Assembly: GCF_024345475.1 (NCBI RefSeq)
Contig: NZ_JAGQBE010000012.1
Location: 1 to 57,643, forward strand
Origin: Cyanobium sp. T1B-Tous
Lineage (GTDB): Bacteria; Cyanobacteriota; Cyanobacteriia; PCC-6307; Cyanobiaceae
Length of the DNA: 57,643 bases
Direction of reading: 5' to 3'
Of this stretch, positions 38,439 to 47,882 are shown piece after piece; the stretch's first letter is position 1; each line of letters begins with the position of its first letter. The position numbers and the translations under genes were made by a program. Under the pieces are notes generated by a model, which saw only the letters and a list, made by a program, of their open reading frames with translations, did not search any database and was not told where the DNA came from.

Positions 38439-38981
38439 TTGGACGCCCTCCTTCCGCAGGCCTACCTCATTGGGCTGATTGTTCTCCTCGGGGTCGCCGC
38501 AATCGTGGTGGCCCGACAGATTTGGCGTGTGCGCGCCGATGAGGTCACCCTGGCCAAGTTGGAGCGCAAAGACAGCGCCAAACCCTCCGACGCCGCCAGC
38601 TTGTATGAGTTGGGCTCGGTGCAGCTGCGCAAAAGGCTCTACGGGCAGGCCGCCGAATCCCTGAAGCTGGCCTTGAAGAAGGCGGAAGCGGAAAAGGAGC
38701 CGGCCGAAGCCCAAGCGGTGATTCAAAACGCCCTGGGCTTTGCCCTGGCGGCCCAAAACAATTACAAAGGCGCCATGCGCCACTACAAACTGGCGCTTGA
38801 GGCCAAACCCGCCTACCCGGTGGCCCTCAACAACCTGGCCTACGCCCTCGAAAAACAGCTCAAGTTGGAGGAGGCCAGGGAGACCTACGAACGGGTCATT
38901 GCCCTGGATGCCACCAACAAGACGGCGCGCAAACGGCTGAAGCTTCTGGAGCGCAAAGTCGGCACGGACAAAGTGGCCTGA
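38439..38981 (+). CDS. Membrane-anchored TPR protein, Ycf37-like
   Basis: The 180-residue protein has one N-terminal membrane helix ('AYLIGLIVLLGVAAIVVARQ') followed by three TPR units, including 'NALGFALAAQNNYKGAMRHY' and 'ALNNLAYALEKQLKLEEARE'. This size and layout fit Ycf37, a thylakoid protein that helps photosystem I assembly; the assignment is by layout, not a certain orthology. It starts with TTG 38439, 19 bases after rplT. The stop codon lies inside a strong terminator-like hairpin. Confidence 0.75.
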   Translation: MDALLPQAYLIGLIVLLGVAAIVVARQIWRVRADEVTLAKLERKDSAKPSDAASLYELGSVQLRKRLYGQAAESLKLALKKAEAEKEPAEAQAVIQNALGFALAAQNNYKGAMRHYKLALEAKPAYPVALNNLAYALEKQLKLEEARETYERVIALDATNKTARKRLKLLERKVGTDKVA

Positions 38982-38997
38982 ACGTCTCGTTCAGGCC
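38975..38997. terminator. 10-bp stem hairpin at the end of the TPR gene
   Basis: ggcctgaacg-tct-cgttcaggcc is a perfect 10-base stem with a 3-base loop; the stop codon TGA (38979-38981) is part of it. The convergent gene ends at 39012, so it may serve both strands. There is no long T-run. Confidence 0.6.
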
Positions 38998-39011
38998 CTT
39001 AACGCTGGACC

Positions 39012-39638
39012 TCACCAGAGTCCACGAACCGGGGAGCCCGAGCCGTAAGCATTGCGGCTGGTGGCGGTTCGGGAGGTGCTAACGGGCCTCAGATCGAGGC
39101 GACCACCTCGACTGGTGAGGCGAGGTGCCTGCCAGCCGGACAACTGCAGGCCCTGCAGACCGGTGAACACGCCACCGAGCTCCAGACCTGCGACGTCGCA
39201 CTGACAGAGCATCAGCAGATCCAGCTGGTCCGACTCGGCATTGAGATTGCCCTGTACGGGGGTGGTGACCCCGCCCACCGTGAGCTCACCCCGCAGGTCG
39301 ATCATCTGGCCCATCGGCCGGGCCGAGGCCAACCGCAACTCGGCGTTGACGGTCTGGGAATTGTCGAAGGACTGATACACCCCGCTCCAGTTGAGGGGCA
39401 GATCCCTGGCCAGCAGCTGGGCACGGGCGATGGGATCGAAGGTTTCGGCCCCACCCAGACCACTGAGGGATTCCCCACCGAGGCTGGCGGCCGCGGGGGC
39501 CATGAAGGGCACGAAGGCCTCGCTGGCCAGGGGTGTGGCCGCCTTCGCCGGGGACTGCAGTTGCGGCACCACAAGGAGCGGCAGAACAGCCAGAGGCACA
39601 AGAGCTAGGGGCACGGCAGCCCGAACAGCGACGGACAC
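39012..39638 (-). CDS. Exported protein of unknown function
   Basis: The 208-residue protein starts with GTG. Residues 1-33 look like a signal peptide ('VPLALVPLAVLPLLVVPQLQ', then 'SPAKAA'). The body has a possible beta-rich domain: 'LPLNWSGVYQSFDNSQTVNA', 'MGQMIDLRGELTVGGVTTPV', 'DLLMLCQCDVAGLELGGVFT', 'LSGWQAPRLTSRGGRLDLRP'. I do not recognise the family, though the motif order suggests a conserved cyanobacterial lipocalin-like protein; that is only a guess. It is divergent from thiG, with 59 bases between the starts. Confidence 0.65.
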   Translation of the reverse strand: MSVAVRAAVPLALVPLAVLPLLVVPQLQSPAKAATPLASEAFVPFMAPAAASLGGESLSGLGGAETFDPIARAQLLARDLPLNWSGVYQSFDNSQTVNAELRLASARPMGQMIDLRGELTVGGVTTPVQGNLNAESDQLDLLMLCQCDVAGLELGGVFTGLQGLQLSGWQAPRLTSRGGRLDLRPVSTSRTATSRNAYGSGSPVRGLW

Positions 39639-39697
39639 GACAGAAGGGATCCAACTGATGGGAGGCTAGGACCGTTGCCGAGATCTGGCCCTGTTCC

Positions 39698-40564
39698 GTG
39701 GTCACCACAGCCTCCCCCAGCGATCCGCACACTGATCGACACACCGATCCGCACCAGGATCCAGCCCCGGTCCAGGACCCGCTGGTGATCGGTGGGCGCC
39801 GTTTTCGCAGCCGGTTGATGACCGGCACGGGCAAATACCCAAGCCTGGCGGCGATGCAGGCCAGCCTCACGACCAGCGGCTGCGAGATCGTGACCGTGGC
39901 GGTGCGACGCGTCCAAAGCCAGGCCGCCGGCCACGAGGGGCTGATGGAGGCGATCGACTGGACACGCATCTGGATGCTGCCCAACACGGCCGGCTGCGCC
40001 ACCGCCGAGGAGGCCATCCGGGTGGCCCGACTGGGTCGGGAGCTGGCCAAGCTGGCCGGCCAGGAGGACAACACCTTCGTGAAGCTGGAGGTGATCCCGG
40101 ACACGAAACACCTGCTCCCCGATCCCTTCGGCACCCTGGAAGCGGCCGAGCAACTGGTGAAGGAGGGGTTCACGGTGCTGCCCTACATCAACGCCGATCC
40201 GCTGCTGGCCAAACGACTCGAGGAGGCGGGCTGTGCCACGGTCATGCCGCTGGGCTCGCCGATCGGCTCGGGCCAGGGCATCCGCAACGCCGCCAACATC
40301 GCCCTGATCATCGAGAACGCCTCCGTACCCGTGGTGGTGGATGCCGGCATCGGCGTGCCCAGCGAGGCCGCCCAGGCCATGGAGATGGGAGCTGACGCCC
40401 TGCTGATCAACAGCGCCATTGCCCTGGCGGGCGATCCCCCAGCCATGGCGCGGGCCATGGCCCTGGCCACCGAAGCCGGCCGGAGCGCCTTCCACGCCGG
40501 CCGGCTACCCGTAAGGGCACAGGCGAGCGCCAGTTCCCCCAGCTCCGGACGGGTGGGCAGCTGA
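39698..40564 (+). CDS. thiG: Thiazole synthase
   Basis: This TIM-barrel enzyme forms the thiazole ring of thiamine from deoxyxylulose-5-phosphate, ThiS thiocarboxylate and dehydroglycine. The 288-residue protein has '[20 protein letters not shown]', '[20 protein letters not shown]', '[20 protein letters not shown]', '[19 protein letters not shown]' (catalytic Lys), '[20 protein letters not shown]' and '[20 protein letters not shown]'. The start is GTG 39698. About 25 His/Asp/Pro-rich residues precede the barrel, and the C terminus carries a short Ser-rich tail. Confidence 0.95.
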   Translation: MVTTASPSDPHTDRHTDPHQDPAPVQDPLVIGGRRFRSRLMTGTGKYPSLAAMQASLTTSGCEIVTVAVRRVQSQAAGHEGLMEAIDWTRIWMLPNTAGCATAEEAIRVARLGRELAKLAGQEDNTFVKLEVIPDTKHLLPDPFGTLEAAEQLVKEGFTVLPYINADPLLAKRLEEAGCATVMPLGSPIGSGQGIRNAANIALIIENASVPVVVDAGIGVPSEAAQAMEMGADALLINSAIALAGDPPAMARAMALATEAGRSAFHAGRLPVRAQASASSPSSGRVGS

Positions 40565-40665
40565 GGCCCTCTGCCGCCGCTCAGGCGCACTGTGACGATC
40601 CATGCCAGGGCCTGGGCAGCCAGGGACAGCATCCATAGGTTGATCGTCCTTGCGCTTCCTCTCCC

Positions 40666-40833
40666 ATGCAAGTCACCGAAGAAGACGGCGGCAGGCTCAA
40701 CGCCTTCGCCCGCGAACCCCGCATGGTGGTGATGGACCAGGCTGAAGCCAGCGCCTCCAGCTCCCGCCTGCTGCTGATCGGCGGCGCCGTGCTGGTGGCC
40801 GTCCTGATGCTGGTGGCCGCCTGGATCAGCTGA
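40666..40833 (+). CDS. Psb34-like (Ssl1498 family) small single-helix membrane protein
   Basis: The 55-residue open frame reads 'MQVTEEDGGRLNAFAREPRM', a short linker, then one membrane helix 'LLLIGGAVLVAVLMLVAAW'. The N-terminal EDGGRLNxFAxEP motif followed by one helix is the hallmark of Ssl1498/Psb34 and related high-light-inducible-like proteins, which bind photosystem II during the conversion of the RC47 assembly intermediate. Start is ATG 40666. The gene is monocistronic-looking, 96 bases before sqdB. It is short enough to be missed by length cut-offs. Confidence 0.75.
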   Translation: MQVTEEDGGRLNAFAREPRMVVMDQAEASASSSRLLLIGGAVLVAVLMLVAAWIS

Positions 40834-40929
40834 GCCCCAAGCCGAACGCCTGTAGTAGCTTGCGAGGCGGAGCACCCGCTCGTCCTGCTGGAGTTGGGTT
40901 CACGGAATGAGGTCGGAATGGGGATTGCG

Positions 40930-42123
40930 ATGAAGGTCTTCGTTCTCGGCGGCGACGGCTTCTGCGGTTGGCCCTGTGCGGTGAACCTGGCCGACGCTGG
41001 CCACGAGGTGGTGATCCTCGACAACCTCAGCCGTCGCAAGATCGACATCGATCTGGAGGTGGAGTCACTCACCCCGATCGCCACCATGGGCGACCGCCTC
41101 AAGGCCTGGGAGCAGGTGGGCGGCAAGCCGATGCGGTTCGTGAACCTCGACCTGGCCCACGAGTACCAGCGGTTGGTGGACCTCCTGGTGGCGGAGCGCC
41201 CTGATGCAGTCGTCCACTTCGCCGAGCAGCGGGCCGCCCCCTACTCGATGAAGAGCAGCGCCACCAAGCGCTACACCGTTGACAACAACGTCAACGGCAC
41301 CCACAACCTGCTGGCCGCCATCGTCGAGAGCGGCCTCGACACCCACATCGTCCACCTCGGCACGATGGGGGTGTACGGCTACGGCTCCCACCGCGGCGCC
41401 ACCATCCCCGAGGGCTACCTCAAGGTGGAGGTACCCCAGCCCGACGGCTCGCGCTTTGAGGAGGAAATCCTGCACCCGGCGAGTCCGGGCAGCGTCTACC
41501 ACATGACCAAGACGCTGGATCAGCTGCTGTTCCTCTACTACAACAAGAACGACCAGGTCCGCATCACCGACCTGCATCAGGGCATCGTCTGGGGCACCAA
41601 CACCGAGGCCACCGAGCGGGATCCCCGGCTCACCAACCGCTTCGACTACGACGGGGACTACGGCACCGTGCTCAACCGCTTCCTGATGCAGGCGGCCATC
41701 GGCTACCCGCTCACGGTGCATGGCACCGGCGGCCAAACCCGCGCCTTCATCCACATCCGCGACTCGGTGAAGTGCGTGCAACTGGCCCTGGAGAACCCCC
41801 CGGAGCGGGGCGAGCGGGTGAAAATCTTCAACCAGATGACCGAGAGCCACCAGGTGGGCGAGCTGGCCCGCAAGGTGGCTGCCCTGACGGGAGCGGAAAT
41901 CAACTACCTGCCCAACCCCCGCAACGAGGCCGTCGAAAACGACCTGATCGTGGACAACCGCTGCTTCATCGAGCTGGGCCTCAATCCCACCACCCTCGAT
42001 GACGGCCTGTTGGCGGAAGTGGTGGATGTGGCCCGTCGCTGGGCCGATCGCTGCGACCGCAGCCGCATCCCCTGTGTGTCGGCCTGGACCCGCACCCAGG
42101 CCCAGGCCATTCAGACGGCCTGA
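40930..42123 (+). CDS. sqdB: UDP-sulfoquinovose synthase
   Basis: The enzyme converts UDP-glucose and sulfite to UDP-sulfoquinovose, the head group donor of the thylakoid lipid SQDG. It is an extended SDR of about 397 residues: 'MKVFVLGGDGFCGWPCAVNL' binds NAD, then 'VVILDNLSRRKIDIDLEVES', 'VVHFAEQRAAPYSMKS', 'THIVHLGTMGVYGYG' , 'GSVYHMTKTLDQLLFLYYNK' (YxxxK) and 'LHQGIVWGTNTEATERDPRL'. I chose ATG 40930; ATG 40918 is possible. sqdX follows after 17 bases. Confidence 0.96.
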   Translation: MKVFVLGGDGFCGWPCAVNLADAGHEVVILDNLSRRKIDIDLEVESLTPIATMGDRLKAWEQVGGKPMRFVNLDLAHEYQRLVDLLVAERPDAVVHFAEQRAAPYSMKSSATKRYTVDNNVNGTHNLLAAIVESGLDTHIVHLGTMGVYGYGSHRGATIPEGYLKVEVPQPDGSRFEEEILHPASPGSVYHMTKTLDQLLFLYYNKNDQVRITDLHQGIVWGTNTEATERDPRLTNRFDYDGDYGTVLNRFLMQAAIGYPLTVHGTGGQTRAFIHIRDSVKCVQLALENPPERGERVKIFNQMTESHQVGELARKVAALTGAEINYLPNPRNEAVENDLIVDNRCFIELGLNPTTLDDGLLAEVVDVARRWADRCDRSRIPCVSAWTRTQAQAIQTA

Positions 42124-42140
42124 GGCGCCCCAGATCACCC

Positions 42141-43277
42141 TTGAAGATCGCCTTTTTCACCGAGACCTTCCTGCCCAAGGTTGACGGGATCGTCACCCGA
42201 CTCACCAAGACGGTGCAGCACCTGGTGGCCGCCGGCGACGAGGTGCTGATCTTCTGCCCGGAGGGTGCCCCCGAGACCTACATGGGGGCCCAGGTGGTGG
42301 GGGTGCCGGCCATGCCGCTGCCCCTCTACCCCGAACTGAAACTGGCCCTGCCGCGGCCGGCCGTGGCCGAAGCCCTGGACCGCTTCCAGCCTGACCTCGT
42401 CCACGTGGTGAACCCGGCGGTGCTGGGCCTGGGGGGCATCTGGCTGGCCAAGACCAAGGCCTACCCCCTGGTGGCCAGCTACCACACCCACCTGCCCAAA
42501 TACCTGGAGCACTACGGCATGGGCATGCTGGAACCCCTGCTCTGGGAGCTGCTCAAGGCCGCCCACAACCAGGCTCGGCTCAACCTCTGCACCTCCACAG
42601 CGATGGTGCAGGAACTGAGCGAGAAGGGGATCCAGCACACCGACCTCTGGCAACGCGGAGTGGACACCGACCTGTTCCAGCCCGAATTGCGCTCCGATGC
42701 CATGCGGGCCCGGCTGCTCAACGGCCAGAGCGACACCGGCAAGCTGCTGCTCTACATCGGCCGCCTCTCGGCCGAGAAACAGATCGAACGGATCCGCCCC
42801 GTGCTCGAGGCCATGCCCGACGCCCGGCTGGCCCTGGTGGGGGATGGGCCCTACCGCCAGCAACTGGAAAAGATCTTCGCCGGCACCCCCACCCACTTTG
42901 TCGGCTACCTGGCCGGTGAAGAGCTGGCCGCCGCCTACGCCAGTGGCGACGCCTTCCTGTTCCCCTCCAGCACCGAAACCCTGGGCCTGGTGCTGCTCGA
43001 AGCCATGGCAGCGGGCTGCCCCGTGGTGGGGGCCAACCGTGGCGGCATCCCCGACATCGTCAGCGATGGGGTGAACGGCTGCCTCTACGAACCCAACCAG
43101 GAGGGCAGCCTGGCCGCCGCGGTGGAACGCCTGCTGGGCGATGCCAGCGAGCGCTCCCAGCTCCGCCGCAACGCCCGCGAGGAAGCCGAGCGCTGGGGCT
43201 GGGCTGGGGCCACCGAACAACTGCGCGGCTACTACCGCCGTCTGCTGGACCATCCAGAACTGCAACTGGTCGCCTAA
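42141..43277 (+). CDS. sqdX: SQDG synthase (sulfoquinovosyl diacylglycerol glycosyltransferase)
   Basis: This GT4-family enzyme transfers sulfoquinovose from UDP to diacylglycerol. The 378-residue protein has 'MKIAFFTETFLPKVDGIVTR', 'DLVHVVNPAVLGLGGIWLA', 'LLYIGRLSAEKQIERIRPVL', 'GYLAGEELAAAYASGDAFLF', and 'PSSTETLGLVLLEAMAAGCP' (ExxxxxxxE nucleotide-sugar site). The start is TTG 42141. The sqdB-sqdX pair is the standard cyanobacterial sulfolipid operon. Confidence 0.96.
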   Translation: MKIAFFTETFLPKVDGIVTRLTKTVQHLVAAGDEVLIFCPEGAPETYMGAQVVGVPAMPLPLYPELKLALPRPAVAEALDRFQPDLVHVVNPAVLGLGGIWLAKTKAYPLVASYHTHLPKYLEHYGMGMLEPLLWELLKAAHNQARLNLCTSTAMVQELSEKGIQHTDLWQRGVDTDLFQPELRSDAMRARLLNGQSDTGKLLLYIGRLSAEKQIERIRPVLEAMPDARLALVGDGPYRQQLEKIFAGTPTHFVGYLAGEELAAAYASGDAFLFPSSTETLGLVLLEAMAAGCPVVGANRGGIPDIVSDGVNGCLYEPNQEGSLAAAVERLLGDASERSQLRRNAREEAERWGWAGATEQLRGYYRRLLDHPELQLVA

Positions 43278-43302
43278 GCCAGGGGTCGCCTGAGCCAGGG
43301 GC
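43271..43302 (+). repeat. 16-bp tandem duplication at the end of sqdX
   Basis: cgcctaagccaggggt and cgcctgagccaggggc are adjacent 16-base copies differing at two positions. The first contains the sqdX stop codon. The second feeds the hairpin that follows. Confidence 0.5.
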
Positions 43303-43320
43303 GGCCTACGCCGGCTCAGG
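43289..43320. terminator. Bulged hairpin between convergent sqdX and PBP2 genes
   Basis: CCTGAGCC (43289-43296) pairs with GGCTCAGG (43313-43320), with an inner GGCG/CGCC pairing and a 5-base loop, giving 12 pairs and a 3-base bulge. The stop codon of the PBP2 gene lies in the right arm. It probably terminates both genes. Confidence 0.5.
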
Positions 43321-45073
43321 ACCGGGACGATGGGCTGGGGAGACTGCCGCGAAACCAGGTGGTCATCAGCGCCTTCACCATGGGGGCGGCAACGGTGCCG
43401 CCGTAGCCCCCGGAATTTTCGCCGAAGGCGATGATCACCAGGGTGGGCTTACCGGCGGGGGCGTAACCACCGAACCAGGCGTGGTCGGGACGGGGCGGAT
43501 CCTCTCCGGTGCCGGTCTTCCCTGCCACCGGCGGCAGGCTGGGATCATTGAGGAGCGTGGCGGTGCCATTGGTCACCACCTGGCGCAGACCATCGCGCAA
43601 CACCTGCAGGGTGGCCGGCTTGAGACCGATCCAGGTGCGTTCGGTGGGGCGCTCCACCAGGTGGGGCGTCACCAGCCAGCCGCCATTGGCCACCGCGGCG
43701 TACAGCCGGGCCATCTGGATCGGCGTCACCTGCAGGGCCCCCTGGCCGATCGCTGAGGTGATGGTGTCCACCGGCGTCCAGGCCTCCCCGAGCACCTCCC
43801 GTTTCCAGGCCTGATCCCCCAGCAGACCAGGGGTCTCCTCCTCCACCAGCTCGATGCCCGTGACCTGGCCGTAGCCCATGCGCCGGGCGGCCTTGAAGAG
43901 CTCATCGGGGCCCACCTTCAGCCCCACCTGGTAGTAGAAGGTGTTGCTGCTCACCGCCAGGGCGAAGGGGAAACCGATCGCCCCATGGGCGCCATGGTCG
44001 CCGTAACAGAGGCCCGCGTAGCAGAAGGAATTCATCGTCATCACCTTCGAGCCAGCGGTGTAACGGCCGGATTCCAGGCCCGCCACCGTGGTGACGATCT
44101 TGAAGGTGCTGGCGGGGGGAAACCCCTGGAAGGCCCGGTTCAGCAGGGGGGCATCCGGCGAATTGAGGGCTGACCACTGGCTCGTGCTGGGAGCGGGCGA
44201 AAAGACGTTGGGATCAAAGGTGGGCCGACTGGCCAGGGCCCGGATGGCTCCGGTCTGGGGGTCGAGCGCCACGATCGCTCCCTTGCGCACCCCATCGAGG
44301 GCCCGCTCCGCCGCCTGCTGCAGAGCCAGATCGAGGGTGAGGCGGAGGTCCTTGCCGGCCCTGGCGGGTTTTTCGCCCAGGATCCGCTGCACCTGACCCG
44401 CCGCATTCACCTCCACCTGCTGGCCGCCCCATTCCCCGCGCAGGTGCCCTTCGTATTGCTTCTCCACCCCGCTGCGGCCTACCCGGTCCAGGATCCGGTA
44501 ACCCTTGGCTTCGAGCTGGGCGTATTCCTCCTCGGTGATGCCGCTGGTGTAGCCGAGCACGTGGGCTGCCAGCCGCCCATGGGGGTAGCTGCGCAGGATG
44601 TCCACATCCACCTCGGCCCCCGGCAGGCCCGAAGCCTGCTCACGGAAACGCAGGACCTGCTCGGGCTTGAGGCCGCTGGCCAAGGCAATGCGGAACCCCT
44701 CCGCATTGGCACCGCTGCGCCGCTTCGCCTCGAGCTGGGCCGCCGGGACGCCCATCACGGCCACCAGTCGATCGCGCAGGGCGGGCCACTGGGCGTCGCT
44801 GACCTCCCGGGGCTGGATGTAGAGGTTGTAGGTGAGGCGACTGGTGGCCAGCACCTGGCCATGGCGATCCAGCAGGCGGCCCCGGATGGGATTGCGGGGC
44901 ATCAACCGGATCCGGTTTTCATCCGCCCGGGCCCGGTTTTCACTGCCATGCAGCAACTGGAGCCAGGCCAACCGGGCCACCATGGCCCCACAGAACAGCA
45001 ACACCACCGCCAGCAGCAGCGCTGGCTGCCGGCCCATGCCGGTGTGGCGCCAGGCCCCGGAGACAAACGCCAC
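43316..45073 (-). CDS. mrdA: Penicillin-binding protein 2 (elongasome transpeptidase)
   Basis: This class B PBP crosslinks peptidoglycan during side-wall growth. The 585-residue protein has one N-terminal membrane helix ('ALLLAVVLLFCGAMVARLAW'), a dimerisation domain with 'PIRGRLLDRHGQVLATSRLT' and 'RVGRSGVEKQYEGHLRGEWG', and a transpeptidase domain with the SxxK nucleophile in 'FQGFPPASTFKIVTTVAG', SxN in 'FALAVSSNTFYYQVG' and KTG in 'LPPVAGKTGTGEDP'. The start is GTG 45073 (ATG 45037 is an alternative), 2 bases after the stop of the upstream unknown gene. It ends in a hairpin shared with sqdX. Confidence 0.93.
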   Translation of the reverse strand: MAFVSGAWRHTGMGRQPALLLAVVLLFCGAMVARLAWLQLLHGSENRARADENRIRLMPRNPIRGRLLDRHGQVLATSRLTYNLYIQPREVSDAQWPALRDRLVAVMGVPAAQLEAKRRSGANAEGFRIALASGLKPEQVLRFREQASGLPGAEVDVDILRSYPHGRLAAHVLGYTSGITEEEYAQLEAKGYRILDRVGRSGVEKQYEGHLRGEWGGQQVEVNAAGQVQRILGEKPARAGKDLRLTLDLALQQAAERALDGVRKGAIVALDPQTGAIRALASRPTFDPNVFSPAPSTSQWSALNSPDAPLLNRAFQGFPPASTFKIVTTVAGLESGRYTAGSKVMTMNSFCYAGLCYGDHGAHGAIGFPFALAVSSNTFYYQVGLKVGPDELFKAARRMGYGQVTGIELVEEETPGLLGDQAWKREVLGEAWTPVDTITSAIGQGALQVTPIQMARLYAAVANGGWLVTPHLVERPTERTWIGLKPATLQVLRDGLRQVVTNGTATLLNDPSLPPVAGKTGTGEDPPRPDHAWFGGYAPAGKPTLVIIAFGENSGGYGGTVAAPMVKALMTTWFRGSLPSPSSRS

Positions 45074-45075
45074 GG

Positions 45076-45489
45076 TCAGTTGCCGCCCCCATCGGTGGGG
45101 GGCACGAGCCCGAGCCGCTGCTCCAGCAGCTCCAGGCGACCGGCAATCAGGGCCAGACCCTGCTGCAAGGCAAGGGCGTCCTGGGGATCGGCCCCATGGA
45201 CATCGCCAGCTTCAGGGTGCACCATCCCGTCGGCCATCTCGTGCACATCCACCTTCATCACGGGATTGCCCAGGCCGGGACTGACCCGGTCCAGCCCCTG
45301 CCGCACCTGGCTGGCAGCAGGTTCACCCTCCTGGCGCAGGGTGCCGAGGGGATCGGCGGAGCGGCCATCAAAGGCCGCCATCACCTCCTGGGCGCCGCCC
45401 TTGCGGGCCCGCTCCACCACCGCCAGACCCACGGGCAGCACGTCCTGCATGAGGGTCAGCCGGAGGGCATCAAGGGGATCGGTGGCCAT
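45076..45489 (-). CDS. Conserved picocyanobacterial protein of unknown function
   Basis: The 137-residue soluble protein begins 'MATDPLDALRLTLMQDVLPV', has 'VVERARKGGAQEVMAAFDG', and ends with a helical 'ALALQQGLALIAGRLELLEQ' that may form a short coiled coil. I do not recognise a domain. It ends 2 bases before the PBP2 start, so it is probably co-translated with it, and a role near wall growth is possible but not shown. Confidence 0.7.
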   Translation of the reverse strand: MATDPLDALRLTLMQDVLPVGLAVVERARKGGAQEVMAAFDGRSADPLGTLRQEGEPAASQVRQGLDRVSPGLGNPVMKVDVHEMADGMVHPEAGDVHGADPQDALALQQGLALIAGRLELLEQRLGLVPPTDGGGN

Positions 45490-45540
45490 GGCGGCGGTCC
45501 TGGCACTGGATCTCCAGTCTGACGCGCCGGCACCCGAACC

Positions 45541-46170
45541 TCAGGGCGCCAACCGCTGAATCCCCGGATCGACGATCACCTGCCGGCAGTTCTGCTGGCT
45601 GCCCCACCACCAGCCAGCCGCCACCGCGATCACCAGGAGGGAGGCCAAGGGCACCAGCGCCTGGCGGGTCACATCGAGGGCGAGCCACTCGCCCCAGGCC
45701 CGCAGGGTGCGCTCGCGATCGAAACGCCGGCGAGCCTTCTCCTCCTCCTGCTGACGCCGGCGCAGGGAACGGGCCACCCAGCGCTCAAACGACTTTTTCT
45801 TGGTGACCGCCATCTTGCGCTCCACCTCGAGCAGCTGACCGGCCGTGAGCTCGGGGTTGAAGGTGCTGATCAGCTCCAAGCTCTTGAGGAACATCTCGAC
45901 GGCGCCATCCTTGGCGGCCCGCTCCGGGTCATCGAGCAACTCCCAGTCGACCTCGGGATAAAAGCGGGCCCGGTTACTGACGATCTGGTCTTCCATCAAC
46001 TGACCGGGCTCCCGCAGCCAGCGGTCGGTGTTGGCGTCGAAACGGCGCCAGTAGAGAAAGGGGTTGAGGTAGATCGTCTTGCCGCCCAACAGGATGCTGT
46101 CCTGCTGCAGCCGTCGCTGCATGTCGGAATCGGGGGTTGTCGAGCTGGGGGGCGCGGAGGCGGCAGTCAC
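45541..46170 (-). CDS. Conserved cyanobacterial protein with C-terminal membrane helix
   Basis: The 209-residue protein has a soluble N-terminal part ('ILLGGKTIYLNPFLYWRRFD', 'DQIVSNRARFYPEVDWELLD', 'KSLELISTFNPELTAGQLLE'), a strongly basic helical segment ('RWVARSLRRRQQEEEKARRR') and one membrane helix near 178-195 ('LVPLASLLVIAVAAGWWWG'). The topology suggests a tail-anchored protein. No family function is known to me. It lies between guaA (46-base gap) and the unknown gene before PBP2 on the same strand. Confidence 0.7.
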   Translation of the reverse strand: MTAASAPPSSTTPDSDMQRRLQQDSILLGGKTIYLNPFLYWRRFDANTDRWLREPGQLMEDQIVSNRARFYPEVDWELLDDPERAAKDGAVEMFLKSLELISTFNPELTAGQLLEVERKMAVTKKKSFERWVARSLRRRQQEEEKARRRFDRERTLRAWGEWLALDVTRQALVPLASLLVIAVAAGWWWGSQQNCRQVIVDPGIQRLAP

Positions 46171-46216
46171 GACGGTTGGGCTGGGAGCCGATGGTATCGA
46201 AGGTCGACCGACGGGG

Positions 46217-47836
46217 CTACTCCCACTCGATCGTGCCGGGGGGCTTGCTGGTGATGTCCAGCACCACCCGATTCACGCCCTTCACCTCGTTGACGATGCG
46301 GTTGGAAATGGTCTCCAGCAGGTCATAGGGGAGGCGCGACCAGTCGGCCGTCATGCCGTCCTCCGACGAGACACAGCGCAGCACGATCGGGAAGGCATAG
46401 GTGCGCTTGTCGCCCATCACCCCGACGCTGCGCACCGGCAGCAACACGGCGAAGGCCTGCCAGATCTCGTGATACAGCCCTGCCTCCTTCACCTCCTCAC
46501 GCACGATCAGGTCGGCATCGCGCAGGATGTTGAGCTTCTCGCTGGTCACCTCGCCAAGAATGCGGATCGCCAGACCCGGGCCCGGGAAGGGATGGCGGCC
46601 GACGATCTCCTCGGGCAGGCCGAGGGAGCGGCCCACCTTGCGCACCTCGTCCTTGAACAGACGGCGCAGGGGCTCCACCAGCTTGAACTGCAGATCCTTG
46701 GGCAGGCCGCCCACGTTGTGGTGGCTCTTGATCTTCACCGCCACCCGCTCGCCGGTCTTCGGGTCGATGTTGGTGCCGGCACTTTCAATCACATCGGGAT
46801 AGAGGGTGCCCTGGGCCAGGTAGTCGAAGGGGCCAAGGCGCTTGCTCTCCTCCTCGAACACCCGGATGAACTCCGTGCCGATCAGCTTGCGTTTCTCCTC
46901 CGGATCGGTGATGCCATCAAGCTTGTTGATGAAGCGCTCCCGGGCATTGATGTATTCCACGTTGATGTGGAAGCGCTTGTCGAAGAACTCCACCAGGAAC
47001 TCGGGCTCGCCTTTGCGCATGAAGCCCTGGTCGATGAACATGCAGGTGAGCTGGTCCCCGATCGCCTTGTGCAGCAGGAAGGCGAGGGTCGAGGAGTCGA
47101 CGCCACCGGAAAGGGCGAGGAGCACCCGCTTGTCACCCACCTGACGGCGCACATCGTCGACCGCCTCATCGATGAAGGCGGCGGTGGTCCAGTCGGTCTC
47201 ACAACCGCAGATGTGGTACACGAAGTTGCGCAGCATCGCCATGCCGCCGGTGGAGTGCACCACTTCGGGATGGAACTGCACGCCGTAGAGCCGGCGCTGG
47301 TGATCGGCAACCGCCGCCTCGGGCGTGTTGTCGGTGTGGGCCAACCGCACAAACCCATCCGGCAACCGCTCCACCGAATCGCCATGGCTCATCCACATCG
47401 TCGAGCCGTCTTCGACATTGGTGAGCAGATCCACCGGATCGTCCACATGCAGGGGCGCCTTGCCGTATTCGGCGCGGCCCGCAGCCACCACCGACCCGCC
47501 CAACTGCTGCACCATCAGCTGCATGCCGTAGCAAACCCCCAGCACGGGAATGCCGAGATTCCAGATCTCCGGATCACACACCGGTGCGCCGGACTCATAG
47601 ACGGAACTGGGGCCACCGCTGAGGATGATTCCCTTCGGCGCAATCGCCCTCAGCTCCTCAGCCGTGGTGGTGTAGCCCATCACCAGGGAGAACACCTCCG
47701 TTTCCCGCACCCGCCTGGCGATCAGCTCGGAGTACTGGGAGCCAAAATCCAGGATGACGATCGCGGGGTGGCGCGACGACTGGGAGGTGGCGTCGACCTG
47801 GGCCGACTGGACAGGAGGGGACGCGGTTTGGGACAT
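46217..47836 (-). CDS. guaA: GMP synthase (glutamine-hydrolysing)
   Basis: The enzyme aminates XMP to GMP. The 539-residue protein has an N-terminal class I amidotransferase domain ('[20 protein letters not shown]', '[18 protein letters not shown]' with the catalytic Cys, '[15 protein letters not shown]' with the His), the ATP-pyrophosphatase domain ('[20 protein letters not shown]'), and the C-terminal dimerisation domain ending '[12 protein letters not shown]', the standard GuaA terminus. Length and motifs are normal. The two small unknown genes and PBP2 follow on the same strand. Confidence 0.97.
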   Translation of the reverse strand: MSQTASPPVQSAQVDATSQSSRHPAIVILDFGSQYSELIARRVRETEVFSLVMGYTTTAEELRAIAPKGIILSGGPSSVYESGAPVCDPEIWNLGIPVLGVCYGMQLMVQQLGGSVVAAGRAEYGKAPLHVDDPVDLLTNVEDGSTMWMSHGDSVERLPDGFVRLAHTDNTPEAAVADHQRRLYGVQFHPEVVHSTGGMAMLRNFVYHICGCETDWTTAAFIDEAVDDVRRQVGDKRVLLALSGGVDSSTLAFLLHKAIGDQLTCMFIDQGFMRKGEPEFLVEFFDKRFHINVEYINARERFINKLDGITDPEEKRKLIGTEFIRVFEEESKRLGPFDYLAQGTLYPDVIESAGTNIDPKTGERVAVKIKSHHNVGGLPKDLQFKLVEPLRRLFKDEVRKVGRSLGLPEEIVGRHPFPGPGLAIRILGEVTSEKLNILRDADLIVREEVKEAGLYHEIWQAFAVLLPVRSVGVMGDKRTYAFPIVLRCVSSEDGMTADWSRLPYDLLETISNRIVNEVKGVNRVVLDITSKPPGTIEWE

Positions 47837-47882
47837 CGACAGCGCTGGACCCGGGGCATTCGAACCACCCTAGGCGGCGCCG

